From an uncultured Ruminococcus sp. (GTDB lineage: Bacteria > Bacillota > Clostridia > Oscillospirales > Acutalibacteraceae): a stretch of 27,270 bases of DNA. Every line of letters starts with the position of its first letter. Position 1 is the first letter of the stretch. Shown here piece by piece: positions 1-6,425 of this stretch. The translations under genes were made by a program, and so were the position numbers. Location: positions 1 through 27,270 of the forward strand of contig CAMKNF010000009.1 of the NCBI GenBank assembly GCA_946414115.1, given 5' to 3'. Under the pieces are notes generated by a model. That model did no database searches. It saw nothing but the letters and a program-made list of their open reading frames with translations, and had not been told where the DNA came from.

Positions 1-89
1 TTTACGTTTCCCCACGTCACACGTTTTTTTCTGTCAAGCTCTCGCTTTTTTGACTTTGAAAGCTTTTCGTACGGAACAAACTTTTTCAT
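1..89 (-). CDS. Partial small conserved-type basic protein, N-terminus only
   Basis: An ATG at 89-87 reading leftwards is preceded by a strong GGAGGT site (98-103 complement) at about 8 nt spacing, and the frame stays open to the window edge for 29 codons. The visible peptide begins MKKFVPYEKLSKSKKRELD and is very rich in Lys and Arg, followed by a VTWGN stretch. I recall short Lys/Arg-rich clostridial proteins of roughly 50-60 residues that start this way, but no function is known to me. The good ribosome binding site supports it as a real gene, although the C-terminus is missing here. Confidence 0.6.
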   Translation of the reverse strand, partial: MKKFVPYEKLSKSKKRELDRKKRVTWGNV

Positions 90-186
90 AATAATACACC
101 TCCGTTTGTTTGGAACAGAAGTATATCATATAATCAAAAGTTTTTCAATAGATTTTTATGGAAATACGAGTGTTATTTACCAATAA

Positions 187-516
187 TTACTGCTCAGGCA
201 CAACGGCAAAGAACACCAGATCGCTTTCGCTGTCGTTAATAAGGCTGTGGGAGTGACCTTTGGGGCAGTAGTGGCACATTCCCTGCTCAACGGTTTCGTA
301 TTTGCCGTCATACAGCACCTTTCCTCTGCCGCTCAGAAAGTAGATAATCTCACTGTTTGTTTCGTGGGTGTGAAGTCCGATTGACGCTCCGCTTTCAAGC
401 ACACCGTGCAGAATTCTGTTCACGCCGTCAAAATGCATTTTGGCAGAAATCGACTTTTCTCCGCCTTTGAAATTCGGAATTACTGTTGCTTGTTCATTAT
501 TAAAATCAATAATCAT
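187..516 (-). CDS. Small single-domain cupin protein
   Basis: This 109-residue protein is a single cupin barrel. Cupin motif 1 is seen as GLHTHETNSEIIYFLSGRG (H-x-H-x4-E-x6-G), and motif 2 as G-x5-P-x-G-x2-H-x3-N in GMCHYCPKGHSHSLIN. The His/Glu set would bind one divalent metal. The length fits stand-alone cupins, which range from sugar isomerases to small-molecule sensors, so the substrate cannot be named. The ATG at 516 has an AAGGAGAA site upstream. It lies 12 nt downstream of the acetyltransferase gene, so the two are probably co-transcribed. The family call is firm and the function is open. Confidence 0.85.
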   Translation of the reverse strand: MIIDFNNEQATVIPNFKGGEKSISAKMHFDGVNRILHGVLESGASIGLHTHETNSEIIYFLSGRGKVLYDGKYETVEQGMCHYCPKGHSHSLINDSESDLVFFAVVPEQ

Positions 517-528
517 AATACATTCTCC

Positions 529-1020
529 TTAAATCATATGATAGTACGGACAGATGTCCTCATAGCTTCCGTCCTTCATAAGAAAGCCCTGCGGAATTGT
601 TCCGAGCTGAACAAAGCCGAGTTTTTCATAAAGGCGACGAGCCGCAGTGTTGGTCTTTACAACGGCGTTGAACTGCAAAATCTTAAAGCCGCAGTTTTTA
701 GCCTGCACAAGACAGTCCTTTACAAGCATCTCGCCTATTCCCTTTCCTCTTGATGATGAACTGACAGCATAGCTTGCGTTTGAAATATGTCCGCATCTGC
801 CTACGTTGTTGGGGTGCAGAATATACAAGCCGACAATTTCACCGCTTTTGGTATCTTCGGCAACACCGCAGTAGCTTTGAGAAGAAAAAAACTTTTCTCC
901 GCCTGTTCTGTCAAGAATTTCCGTCTGCGGAAATGCAATTCCGTCTTCAACTACTTCATTCCACACAAGGTTCATTTGCAAAATATCCTCATTGCGGTAA
1001 GCTCTGACAACAATACTCAT
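529..1020 (-). CDS. GNAT-family N-acetyltransferase
   Basis: This is a GCN5-related acetyltransferase of 163 residues, which transfers acetyl from acetyl-CoA to an unknown amine. The acetyl-CoA loop is seen as SSRGKGIGEMLV (R/Q-x-x-G-x-G/A type), with the family's C-terminal NTAARRLYEKLGF segment and an N-terminal VVRAYRNEDILQM strand-helix typical of the fold. I chose ATG 1020 over the in-frame GTG at 1029 because the AAAGGG site sits about 8 nt before the ATG and the GTG would overlap it. It is followed at 12 nt by the cupin gene. The acceptor substrate is unknown; the family ranges from phosphinothricin-type to ribosomal-protein acetylases. Confidence 0.88.
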   Translation of the reverse strand: MSIVVRAYRNEDILQMNLVWNEVVEDGIAFPQTEILDRTGGEKFFSSQSYCGVAEDTKSGEIVGLYILHPNNVGRCGHISNASYAVSSSSRGKGIGEMLVKDCLVQAKNCGFKILQFNAVVKTNTAARRLYEKLGFVQLGTIPQGFLMKDGSYEDICPYYHMI

Positions 1021-1138
1021 ATCGCACACCCTTTCGAGATTATTTTACCATTGTATTCCGAGTATTGCAACGGTTTTTTGTTATGCCAAAACTCAATAAC
1101 AGGCGCTTCTGATTTTGTAATTTGCATTACGAAGCGTC

Positions 1139-1166
1139 TTGAAGAAAATAATATAAAAGGTATAAT
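1139..1166 (+). promoter_or_regulatory. Putative sigma-A promoter for the hemolysin III gene
   Basis: TTGAAG at 1139-1144 and TATAAT at 1161-1166 are separated by 16 bp. They lie about 30 bp upstream of the start codon at 1197, with a TGGAGG ribosome binding site between. The -10 is perfect and the -35 is good. Confidence 0.6.
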
Positions 1167-1196
1167 TAAAGATAAACAAAAACTATGGAGGCAAAT

Positions 1197-1841
1197 ATGT
1201 CTGAAAAACGCAAATACACACTCGGCGAGGAAATTTTTAACTCGGTTTCGCACGGTGTAGGCGCCGCTCTTTCGATTGCAGGAACGGTTGTGCTGATTGT
1301 CGCTTCGGTTATTCACACCAATGCGTGGGGCGTTGTCAGCTCGTGCATATACGGAGCTTCGCTGATTATTCTTTACACAATGTCAACGCTTTACCATTCG
1401 TTCACAAACAAAAAAGCAAAGGCTTTTTTCAGGATAATGGATCACAACACGATTTTTCTTCTGATTGCAGGAACGTATACTCCGATTACGCTGTATTACC
1501 TTAACGGAGTTATCGGCTGGATTCTGTTCGGCGTTGTGTGGGGTGCGGCAATATTCGGAATCGTAATGAATTCCGTCAACCTTGAAAAAGCGAGGATTCC
1601 GTCAATCTTCTGCTACGTTGCAATGGGCTGGGTAATAATCTTTGCGATTAAGCCGCTTATTGCGTCAATGCCGAAAATCTCGCTTATTTTTCTGATAACG
1701 GGCGGAGCTTTCTACACGCTGGGAATTATATTTTACGCAATTAAAAAGGTAAAGTACTTCCATTCGGTCTGGCATCTGTTCACAATTGTAGGAAGTGTAT
1801 TTCACTATTTTGCAATTCTGCTCGGATTCTGGAATATCTGA
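1197..1841 (+). CDS. Hemolysin III family (HlyIII/YqfA/PAQR) membrane protein
   Basis: This 214-residue polytopic protein belongs to the HlyIII branch of the PAQR superfamily, which has seven transmembrane helices. It shows the family hallmarks: an N-terminal EEIFNSVSHGVGA, a central STLYHSF, DHNTIFLLIAGTYTP, and a C-terminal WHLFTIVGSVFHYFAI. The His residues at the membrane faces match the metal-binding (hydrolase-like) set of the family. Members are mostly of unknown activity in bacteria; hemolysis is reported for the Bacillus cereus protein. ATG 1197 was chosen over ATG 1185 because the GGAGG site (1187-1191) lies between them at a proper distance from 1197. It stands alone and divergent from the GNAT-cupin pair. 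Confidence 0.92.
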   Translation: MSEKRKYTLGEEIFNSVSHGVGAALSIAGTVVLIVASVIHTNAWGVVSSCIYGASLIILYTMSTLYHSFTNKKAKAFFRIMDHNTIFLLIAGTYTPITLYYLNGVIGWILFGVVWGAAIFGIVMNSVNLEKARIPSIFCYVAMGWVIIFAIKPLIASMPKISLIFLITGGAFYTLGIIFYAIKKVKYFHSVWHLFTIVGSVFHYFAILLGFWNI

Positions 1842-1934
1842 TTTTTCTTTACCGGAATAATAATGAAATAAAATGTTGAAAATACTAATAGTTTCGGAGA
1901 ATATAATTTATCTTATTTTTTTGTAAATTTGTTC

Positions 1935-1963
1935 TTGACAAAATAAATGAGTTATGATAAAAT
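1935..1963 (+). promoter_or_regulatory. Strong promoter for the tRNA-Ser pair
   Basis: TTGACA at 1935-1940 (consensus -35), a 17-bp spacer, then TAAAAT at 1958-1963, about 30 bp before the first tRNA. The same TTGACA/17/TAAAAT layout precedes the tRNA-Arg gene at 11251-11279, which supports both. Confidence 0.8.
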
Positions 1964-1994
1964 AATTCTTGCTGAAACAACATAATTTCAACAC

Positions 1995-2083
1995 GGAGAG
2001 GTGTCCGAGTGGTTTAAGGAGCTAGTCTTGAAAACTAGTGATCCCGCGAGGGACCAAGGGTTCGAATCCCTTCCTCTCCGCCA
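1995..2083 (+). tRNA. tRNA-Ser (anticodon UGA)
   Basis: The acceptor stem GGAGAGG (1995-2001) pairs with CCTCTCC (2073-2079), with discriminator G and an encoded CCA (2081-2083). The anticodon stem CTAGT/ACTAG encloses the loop CTTGAAA, giving UGA. A long variable arm (GATCCCGCGAGGGACC) and the TTCGAAT T-loop are as expected for a class II serine tRNA. Confidence 0.97.
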
Positions 2084-2111
2084 TTTATTTTATTTATAAA
2101 CTTTACCGCAC

Positions 2112-2201
2112 GGAGGATTACTCAAGTGGTGAAGAGGCTCCCCTGCTAAGGGAGTAGGTCGCTAACGCGGCGCGAGGGTTCAAATCCCTTGTCCTCCGCC
2201 A
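2112..2201 (+). tRNA. tRNA-Ser (anticodon GCU)
   Basis: The acceptor GGAGGAT (2112-2118) pairs with GTCCTCC (2191-2197), one G-U included, and CCA is encoded at 2199-2201. The anticodon stem CTCCC/GGGAG encloses CTGCTAA, giving GCU. A long variable arm is present. It lies 28 bp after tRNA-Ser(UGA) with no promoter or terminator between, so both come from one transcript. Confidence 0.97.
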
Positions 2202-2203
2202 AA

Positions 2204-2232
2204 GGCACTCACGCAAGTGGGTGTCTTTTGTT
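2204..2232 (+). terminator. Intrinsic terminator of the tRNA-Ser operon
   Basis: A 9-bp stem GGCACTCAC/GTGGGTGTC (two G-U pairs) is capped by a GCAA tetraloop and followed by TTTTGTT. It starts 3 nt after the second tRNA. Confidence 0.85.
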
Positions 2233-2250
2233 ATATGTTATAATTGTTAT

Positions 2251-2285
2251 AAAATAAATACCGCCCTCACAACGTGGGAGCGGTA
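2251..2285 (-). terminator. Terminator after the 49-residue ORF (possibly bidirectional)
   Basis: The hairpin TACCGCCCTCAC/GTGGGAGCGGTA (2259-2285) has one mismatch and a 3-nt loop. On the minus strand it is followed by TTTATTTTAT, right after the stop codon of the small ORF at 2292. On the plus strand AAAATTTTT follows, so it may serve both converging directions. Confidence 0.65.
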
Positions 2286-2291
2286 AAATTT

Positions 2292-2441
2292 TTACGCAGT
2301 CTCTTTTTTCGTTTTACTAAACTTAAATTTATCGTCAGACTCTTTTTCCATATTTGACATTCTTTCAAGCATTTCGCCTATTCCTTTTCTTCCTTTATCC
2401 CTGTCGTCAATGTTCATTACTGTATTATTTTGATTTTGCAT
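2292..2441 (-). CDS. Small hydrophilic protein overlapping the JAB gene
   Basis: A 49-residue ORF begins MQNQNNTVMNIDDRDKG and ends KTKKETA. It has no hydrophobic segment, is highly charged and is likely helical (GIGEMLERMSNMEKES). The ATG at 2441 has a clear AGGAGG site 8 nt upstream, inside the 3' end of the JAB-like gene, with which it overlaps by 17 nt in another frame. That coupling, and the terminator just after it, suggest a real translated gene made together with its neighbour. I recognise no family. Confidence 0.6.
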   Translation of the reverse strand: MQNQNNTVMNIDDRDKGRKGIGEMLERMSNMEKESDDKFKFSKTKKETA

Positions 2442-3096
2442 ATTCAATGCCTCCTTCACGACAACGTCTTAAAAACTTTTTAACAAAATCTTTATCATCA
2501 ATTTCCCCTTCAGGATAAGAATTGTAAATTTCAGTCAAAAGTTTTCTTGTTCCGTCAAAACTATAATTATCAAGTTTGTTTAAAATATACACTTCACCTT
2601 GATTTGTTACCACAGATATTGCTTTTATTGCTCTTTCACAAACAAAAGTGTCAATGTCACCAATTGAGAAAGTATTTGTACTGGGATGATTATGGAGATA
2701 AACAAGAGATTGTCTTTTTGCATTAGCAATAATGGAAACTGCAAAAGGATTTTTAGCAGGAGATACAACAAATTCATCTCCCAAAATCCTAACCTCATTG
2801 TTAAAATCTAAATTTTCAATAAAAAGGACTTCGTTGCTGTTATTTTGATTTTTAGCAACATTCAATAACTCTTTATTTTTTGACATCATTAAAGACGCCT
2901 GTGTATCTGAAAAATCTTTTGGTTTTACAAAATCCACTTTATTAATAGCCGATTCGGTAATAAAGATTTTTCGGTCTCTCTTTTTCGCTTGTTCCAATCC
3001 TGACACATCCCTTGTTTTCATTATACCACTGTTTTCGGATTTTGCAACGGTTTCATCAAGCTTTTCTGCTGTATTCTCCGCCTTTTCATTCCGCAT
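2425..3096 (-). CDS. JAB/MPN (RadC-like) metalloprotease-fold domain protein, possibly N-terminally truncated
   Basis: A 223-residue protein. The C-terminal half carries a JAMM-type motif, YLHNHPSTNTFSIGDID (H-x-H-P-x-S-x-x-D pattern, about residues 133-149), followed by a VVTNQGEVYIL strand. This is like RadC and the JAB domains found at the C-terminus of phage Mu F-type head morphogenesis proteins. The N-terminal half is Lys/Glu/Asn-rich with no domain I can name. The frame stays open about 27 codons upstream of ATG 3096 (reading FGNRTAFFIRKYYENQ) before a stop, with no ATG there and no good ribosome binding site at 3096, so a lost start is possible. Base composition is clearly more AT-rich than the neighbours. 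It is probably mobile-element-derived cargo; the function is unknown. Confidence 0.65.
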   Translation of the reverse strand: MRNEKAENTAEKLDETVAKSENSGIMKTRDVSGLEQAKKRDRKIFITESAINKVDFVKPKDFSDTQASLMMSKNKELLNVAKNQNNSNEVLFIENLDFNNEVRILGDEFVVSPAKNPFAVSIIANAKRQSLVYLHNHPSTNTFSIGDIDTFVCERAIKAISVVTNQGEVYILNKLDNYSFDGTRKLLTEIYNSYPEGEIDDKDFVKKFLRRCREGGIEYAKSK

Positions 3097-3192
3097 TTCG
3101 ACTTGATTTTCATAATATTTTCTTATAAAGAATGCTGTTCTATTTCCGAATAAAACGGTTTCTATCCCTCATACTATCAACGAGGTGATTTT

Positions 3193-3363
3193 ATGAATAA
3201 GGATTTGCCGTTGGGGTTTGGTATGGCTCTGGCTCAACAGCCTGACGCTATGAAGAAGTTTTCAAATATGACGGAGGACGAACAGAACAGAATCCTCTCT
3301 GAAATCCACAACATAGATTCAAAGCAGGAAATGCAGTCATTTGTTTCAAGGCTCGCCGATTAG
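3193..3363 (+). CDS. Small conserved-type protein of 56 residues
   Basis: The ATG at 3193 follows a GAGGTGATTTT ribosome binding site and gives a 56-residue soluble peptide that starts MNKDLPLGFGMALAQQPDAM and contains a FSNMTEDEQNRILSEIHNI helix pair. I recall very similar short proteins across Clostridia, but none has a function I know. The stop codon TAG lies exactly in the loop of the terminator that follows. It is divergent from the JAB-like gene with a spacer of about 96 bp. Confidence 0.75.
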   Translation: MNKDLPLGFGMALAQQPDAMKKFSNMTEDEQNRILSEIHNIDSKQEMQSFVSRLAD

Positions 3364-3380
3364 ATCGGCGGGTTTTATTT
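3352..3380 (+). terminator. Terminator with stop codon in its loop
   Basis: CGCCGAT (3354-3360) and ATCGGCG (3364-3370) form a perfect stem with the loop TAG, which is the stop codon of the upstream small gene. The stem extends two further pairs at the base and is followed by a run rich in T (GTTTTATTTTTT). Confidence 0.85.
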
Positions 3381-3404
3381 TTTCGCTTATTTATAACCGA
3401 TATA

Positions 3405-3433
3405 TTGATTTTAAAAATTGAGTTCTATATAAT
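3405..3433 (+). promoter_or_regulatory. Putative promoter for the RlmA-like gene
   Basis: TTGATT (3405-3410), 17 bp, TATAAT (3428-3433), about 35 bp before the ATG at 3468. Confidence 0.65.
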
Positions 3434-3467
3434 ATTTATTGAATCAAATAATACGAGGAAGTTACAT

Positions 3468-4271
3468 ATGAATATTCTTATCTGTCCTGTTTGCAAAAAC
3501 GAGCTTTTCTTTGATAATAAAACTGCAAAATGTAAAAACAACCACTGCTTTGACCTTGCAAAGGAAGGCTATGTAAATCTGCTTTCTGCTCACAAGTCGG
3601 GCGACAACACAGGCGACAACAAGGAAATGGCAAAATCAAGACATGATTTCCTTGAAAAAGGCTTTTACTCTCCCCTTGCGTCTGCCGTAGGAGATTGCAT
3701 CGAAAAATACACCGCTGACGGTGACAGTGTTCTCGACATCTGCTGTGGGGAGGGATACTACACCTCATATCTTACACAAAAATACAACCGTGATTTTTAC
3801 GGCTTTGACCTCTCAAAAAATATGGTTAGGCTTGCCGCAAAACGGCGTTGCGGTGCAAAATTTTTCGTTGCAAACATCGCTTCAATTCCCGTTAAAAGCG
3901 GTACGGTAAAGCTTGCGTTTCACCTCTTTGCACCGTTTCACAGCTCTGAATTTTCAAGAATTTTATGCGACAACGGCGTAATTGTAACGGCAATTCCCGG
4001 TAAAGAGCACCTTTTCGGACTGAAAAAGGTGGTGTATGACAAGCCGTATTATAACGACGAAAAAGCCCCTTCTGCTGACGGTATGGAGCTTATTGACAAA
4101 ATCAGAGTTAAGAGCACTATTGAGCTTGACTCACAGCAGGACATCAAAGCTCTGTTTCAGATGACTCCGTATTACTACCACACACCGAGCGAGGGTATGA
4201 ACAGACTTGATATGCTTGAAAGTCTTTCTACCGAGATTGAATTTGTACTGCTTATTTACAAAAAAGCATAG
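3468..4271 (+). CDS. rlmA: RlmA-type 23S rRNA (guanine-N1) methyltransferase
   Basis: This 267-residue SAM-dependent methyltransferase has the RlmA architecture. An N-terminal zinc-finger unit (CPVCKNEL at residues 6-9, then CKNNHCFDLAKEGYVNLL) is followed by the Rossmann-like domain, with motif I seen as VLDICCGEGYYT and motif II as FYGFDLSKNMV. RlmA proteins methylate N1 of G745 or G748 in 23S rRNA; the Gram-positive branch (TlrB) gives macrolide tolerance. Which guanine is targeted here cannot be read. ATG 3468 has GAGGAAG upstream, and the longer frame from 3405 starts inside the promoter. It is monocistronic. The C-terminal HTPSEGMNRL segment is typical of the family. Confidence 0.9.
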   Translation: MNILICPVCKNELFFDNKTAKCKNNHCFDLAKEGYVNLLSAHKSGDNTGDNKEMAKSRHDFLEKGFYSPLASAVGDCIEKYTADGDSVLDICCGEGYYTSYLTQKYNRDFYGFDLSKNMVRLAAKRRCGAKFFVANIASIPVKSGTVKLAFHLFAPFHSSEFSRILCDNGVIVTAIPGKEHLFGLKKVVYDKPYYNDEKAPSADGMELIDKIRVKSTIELDSQQDIKALFQMTPYYYHTPSEGMNRLDMLESLSTEIEFVLLIYKKA

Positions 4272-4390
4272 TCAAAATACGACAAATTTCGTCATATAGA
4301 TTGGCTATTTTTCACAAAATTAATTATAGTTTTCTTTTTTATATTAATACATCACGTTAAAAAGAGTATAATAAAAAAGGTAATATATGT

Positions 4391-4555
4391 TACCTGATTC
4401 AGAAATCTGCCGTAGGTTTAGATACAATAACTGACGAATATACAAAAGCTGCTGATGTTGACGGCAACGGAGTCGTAAACATCAAGGACGTAATCTGGAT
4501 TCAGAAACATATTGTAGGCATAAATACAGGCTACAATATAGGCTCTGCTATCTGA
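4391..4555 (+). pseudogene. Orphan type I dockerin fragment, no start codon
   Basis: A 54-codon open stretch reads as the end of a type I dockerin: a fragment of repeat 1 (YLIQKSAVGL) and a full repeat 2 with the calcium loop DVDGNGVVNIKD and the helix VIWIQKHIVG, then a short tail and TGA at 4553-4555. The first repeat's calcium loop is missing. The frame upstream has no usable ATG and runs into AT-rich sequence, so the catalytic or binding module it belonged to has been lost. The terminator at 4577 is still in place. The same dockerin style ends the protein at 17594-19456. Most likely it is the residue of a deleted cellulosome- or amylosome-type gene. Confidence 0.75.
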
Positions 4556-4576
4556 AAATAAAATGTAAAAATCACA

Positions 4577-4610
4577 GGCGACTCTGAATTTCAGAGCCGC
4601 CTTTTAATTT
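4577..4610 (+). terminator. Terminator after the dockerin remnant
   Basis: The stem GGCGACTCTG/CAGAGCCGCC with one A-C mismatch and a 5-nt loop (4577-4601) is followed by TTTTAATTTT. Confidence 0.75.
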
Positions 4611-4620
4611 TCACATATGC

Positions 4621-4652
4621 GCAAAATACCCCACCGAACAAAATCGGTGGGG
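4621..4652 (-). terminator. Terminator of the hydrogenase operon
   Basis: The perfect 9-bp stem CCCCACCGA/TCGGTGGGG (4629-4652) with a 6-nt loop is followed on the minus strand by TATTTTGC. It lies 24 bp past the hydA stop codon. Confidence 0.8.
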
Positions 4653-4676
4653 TGAGATTTTAGTGTGTCATTCTGA

Positions 4677-6413
4677 TTAATGATTTCCTCTGTTTACATA
4701 CTTTGTATGCAAAAGCTTGTGTGCTCTGGGTTTGCCGGGAGCGTCGAAGAATTCATCGTAAATCGTCTTGATAATCGGGCTTTCGTCACTGCATCTGTAC
4801 TTACACTGCTTATCGTAATCATAGAGAGCCTTTGAACGAATAGCCTTTAAGTCAACGTAGTTTCTTACGCTGTCGCTCTGAACAGGCTGACCGCCGCCGT
4901 TGATACAGCCGCCGGGACAAGCCATAATCTCTACCATCTGGTAGTCAGCTTCGCCCTTCTTAATCTTTTCAATCAGCTTTCTTGCATTTCCAAGACCGGA
5001 AGTAACGGCAACCTTAACTTCAACGCCTGCAACGCTGTATTTTGCCTCTCTGACTTCCTGCGGACCTCTTACCTCTGTAAACTCAATCTTCTTGAATGAG
5101 CCGTCAAGCATTCTTGCCGCAGTACGCAGAGCAGCCTCAAGCACGCCGCCTGTTGCACCGAAGATTGCACCGCCGCCCGTTGCCTTGTTGAACGGAGCAT
5201 CGTAATCCTCGTCGTCCATATCCTCAAGCTTGATACCTGCGCCCTTAATCATCTTTGCAAGCTCTCTTGTCGTGAGGGCAACGTCAACATCGTCAAAGTC
5301 AAATGTACGGAGCTCGGGACGTGTAGCCTCAAACTTCTTTGCCGTACAGGGAATTACGCTGACAACAAACATCTTCTCGGGGTCGATATTATATTTCTGA
5401 GCATAGTAGCTCTTAAGCACTGCGCCGAACATACCCTGCGGAGATTTGCAGGTTGAAAGGTGCGGAATCATCTCGGGATAGTAATGCTCAACAAACTTAA
5501 CCCAACCGGGGCAGCAGGAAGTGAACATCGGTAGAGTTTCCTTGCGTGTGATTCTCTCAACAAGCTCGTTTGCCTCTTCAAGGATTGTGAGGTCGGCGGT
5601 GAAGTCCATATTGAACACCTTGTCAACGCCGAGTCTGCGGATTGCAGAAACCATTTTGCCCTCAACATTTGTTCCGATAGGCATACCGAAGCTCTCACCA
5701 AGAGTTGCCTTGATTGACGGAGCTGTGTAGAAAATAACCTGCTTTTCGGGGTCGGAGATAGCGTTCCATACCTCGTCAATCTGGCTCTTTTCGTTGAGCG
5801 CACCGACAGGACAGCTTACGATACACTGACCGCAGCCAACGCACGGAGAATCACCGAGTCCCTTTTCAAAGGCACAGCCGACGTGAACCTTGAAGCCACG
5901 CTTGATAGGTCCGATAACCGATACGGTCTGAACATTCTTGCAGGCTGCAACGCAACGCATACACTGAATACACTTGTTGTTGTCACGCACAATGTAGGGT
6001 GACTGGTCGTCAATTTCATAAATAGGCTCTTCAGCCTTGAATCTGTCTTCGTCAACGCCGTAGTCAAACGCAAGCTTCTGAAGCTCGCAGTTGTTGCCTC
6101 TTACGCAGGAAAGGCACTTTTTGTGGTGAGTAGAGAGGATAAGCTCAATTGTTGTTTTTCTTGACGCTCTTACCTTCGGGGTATTTGTGAATACCTCCAT
6201 TCCCTCCTCAACGGGATAAACGCACGATGCGATAAGACCTTTTCTGCCCTTTACCTCAACAACGCAGACACGGCAAGCGCCTATGCAGTTGATGTCCTTA
6301 AGATAGCAAAGCGACGGAATTTCAATTTTAGCGACCTTTGCCGCCTGTAAAATAGTATAGTTGCTCGGCACCTCAACAGGGATACCGTTTATTTTAAGAT
6401 GTACCATATCCAT
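4677..6413 (-). CDS. hydA: [FeFe]-hydrogenase catalytic subunit HydA of the HydABC type
   Basis: This 578-residue cytoplasmic hydrogenase reduces protons to H2. In order it has an N-terminal [2Fe-2S] ferredoxin-like domain (SLCYLKDINCIGACRVC, about residues 34-50), a His-ligated cluster segment (HHKKCLSCVRGNNCELQ, about 96-112), two [4Fe-4S] motifs (CIQCMRCVAAC and CVGCGQCIVSC) and the H-cluster domain. Motif L1 is TSCCPGW, L2 is IPCTAKKFE and L3 is MACPGGCINGGGQP, followed by a small-subunit-like tail. L2 has Ile where clostridial CpI has Met next to the cluster Cys. The ATG at 6413 has a GGAGGG site and lies 12 nt after hydB. With hydC and hydB next to it, this is the trimeric, probably electron-bifurcating or confurcating type that uses NADH and ferredoxin. 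Confidence 0.96.
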   Translation of the reverse strand: MDMVHLKINGIPVEVPSNYTILQAAKVAKIEIPSLCYLKDINCIGACRVCVVEVKGRKGLIASCVYPVEEGMEVFTNTPKVRASRKTTIELILSTHHKKCLSCVRGNNCELQKLAFDYGVDEDRFKAEEPIYEIDDQSPYIVRDNNKCIQCMRCVAACKNVQTVSVIGPIKRGFKVHVGCAFEKGLGDSPCVGCGQCIVSCPVGALNEKSQIDEVWNAISDPEKQVIFYTAPSIKATLGESFGMPIGTNVEGKMVSAIRRLGVDKVFNMDFTADLTILEEANELVERITRKETLPMFTSCCPGWVKFVEHYYPEMIPHLSTCKSPQGMFGAVLKSYYAQKYNIDPEKMFVVSVIPCTAKKFEATRPELRTFDFDDVDVALTTRELAKMIKGAGIKLEDMDDEDYDAPFNKATGGGAIFGATGGVLEAALRTAARMLDGSFKKIEFTEVRGPQEVREAKYSVAGVEVKVAVTSGLGNARKLIEKIKKGEADYQMVEIMACPGGCINGGGQPVQSDSVRNYVDLKAIRSKALYDYDKQCKYRCSDESPIIKTIYDEFFDAPGKPRAHKLLHTKYVNRGNH

Positions 6414-6425
6414 AATTATCCCTCC

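Noticed and set aside
2202..3192. A full integrative element at tRNA-Ser(GCU)
   Set aside because: No integrase, and no second copy of the tRNA 3' end within the region; only a small accessory patch can be supported.
5468..5803. Long shadow frames inside hydA and other genes, such as an Arg/Ser-rich 111-residue frame
   Set aside because: They lie in alternative frames within clearly conserved genes and have low-complexity Arg/Ser/Leu composition without start sites.
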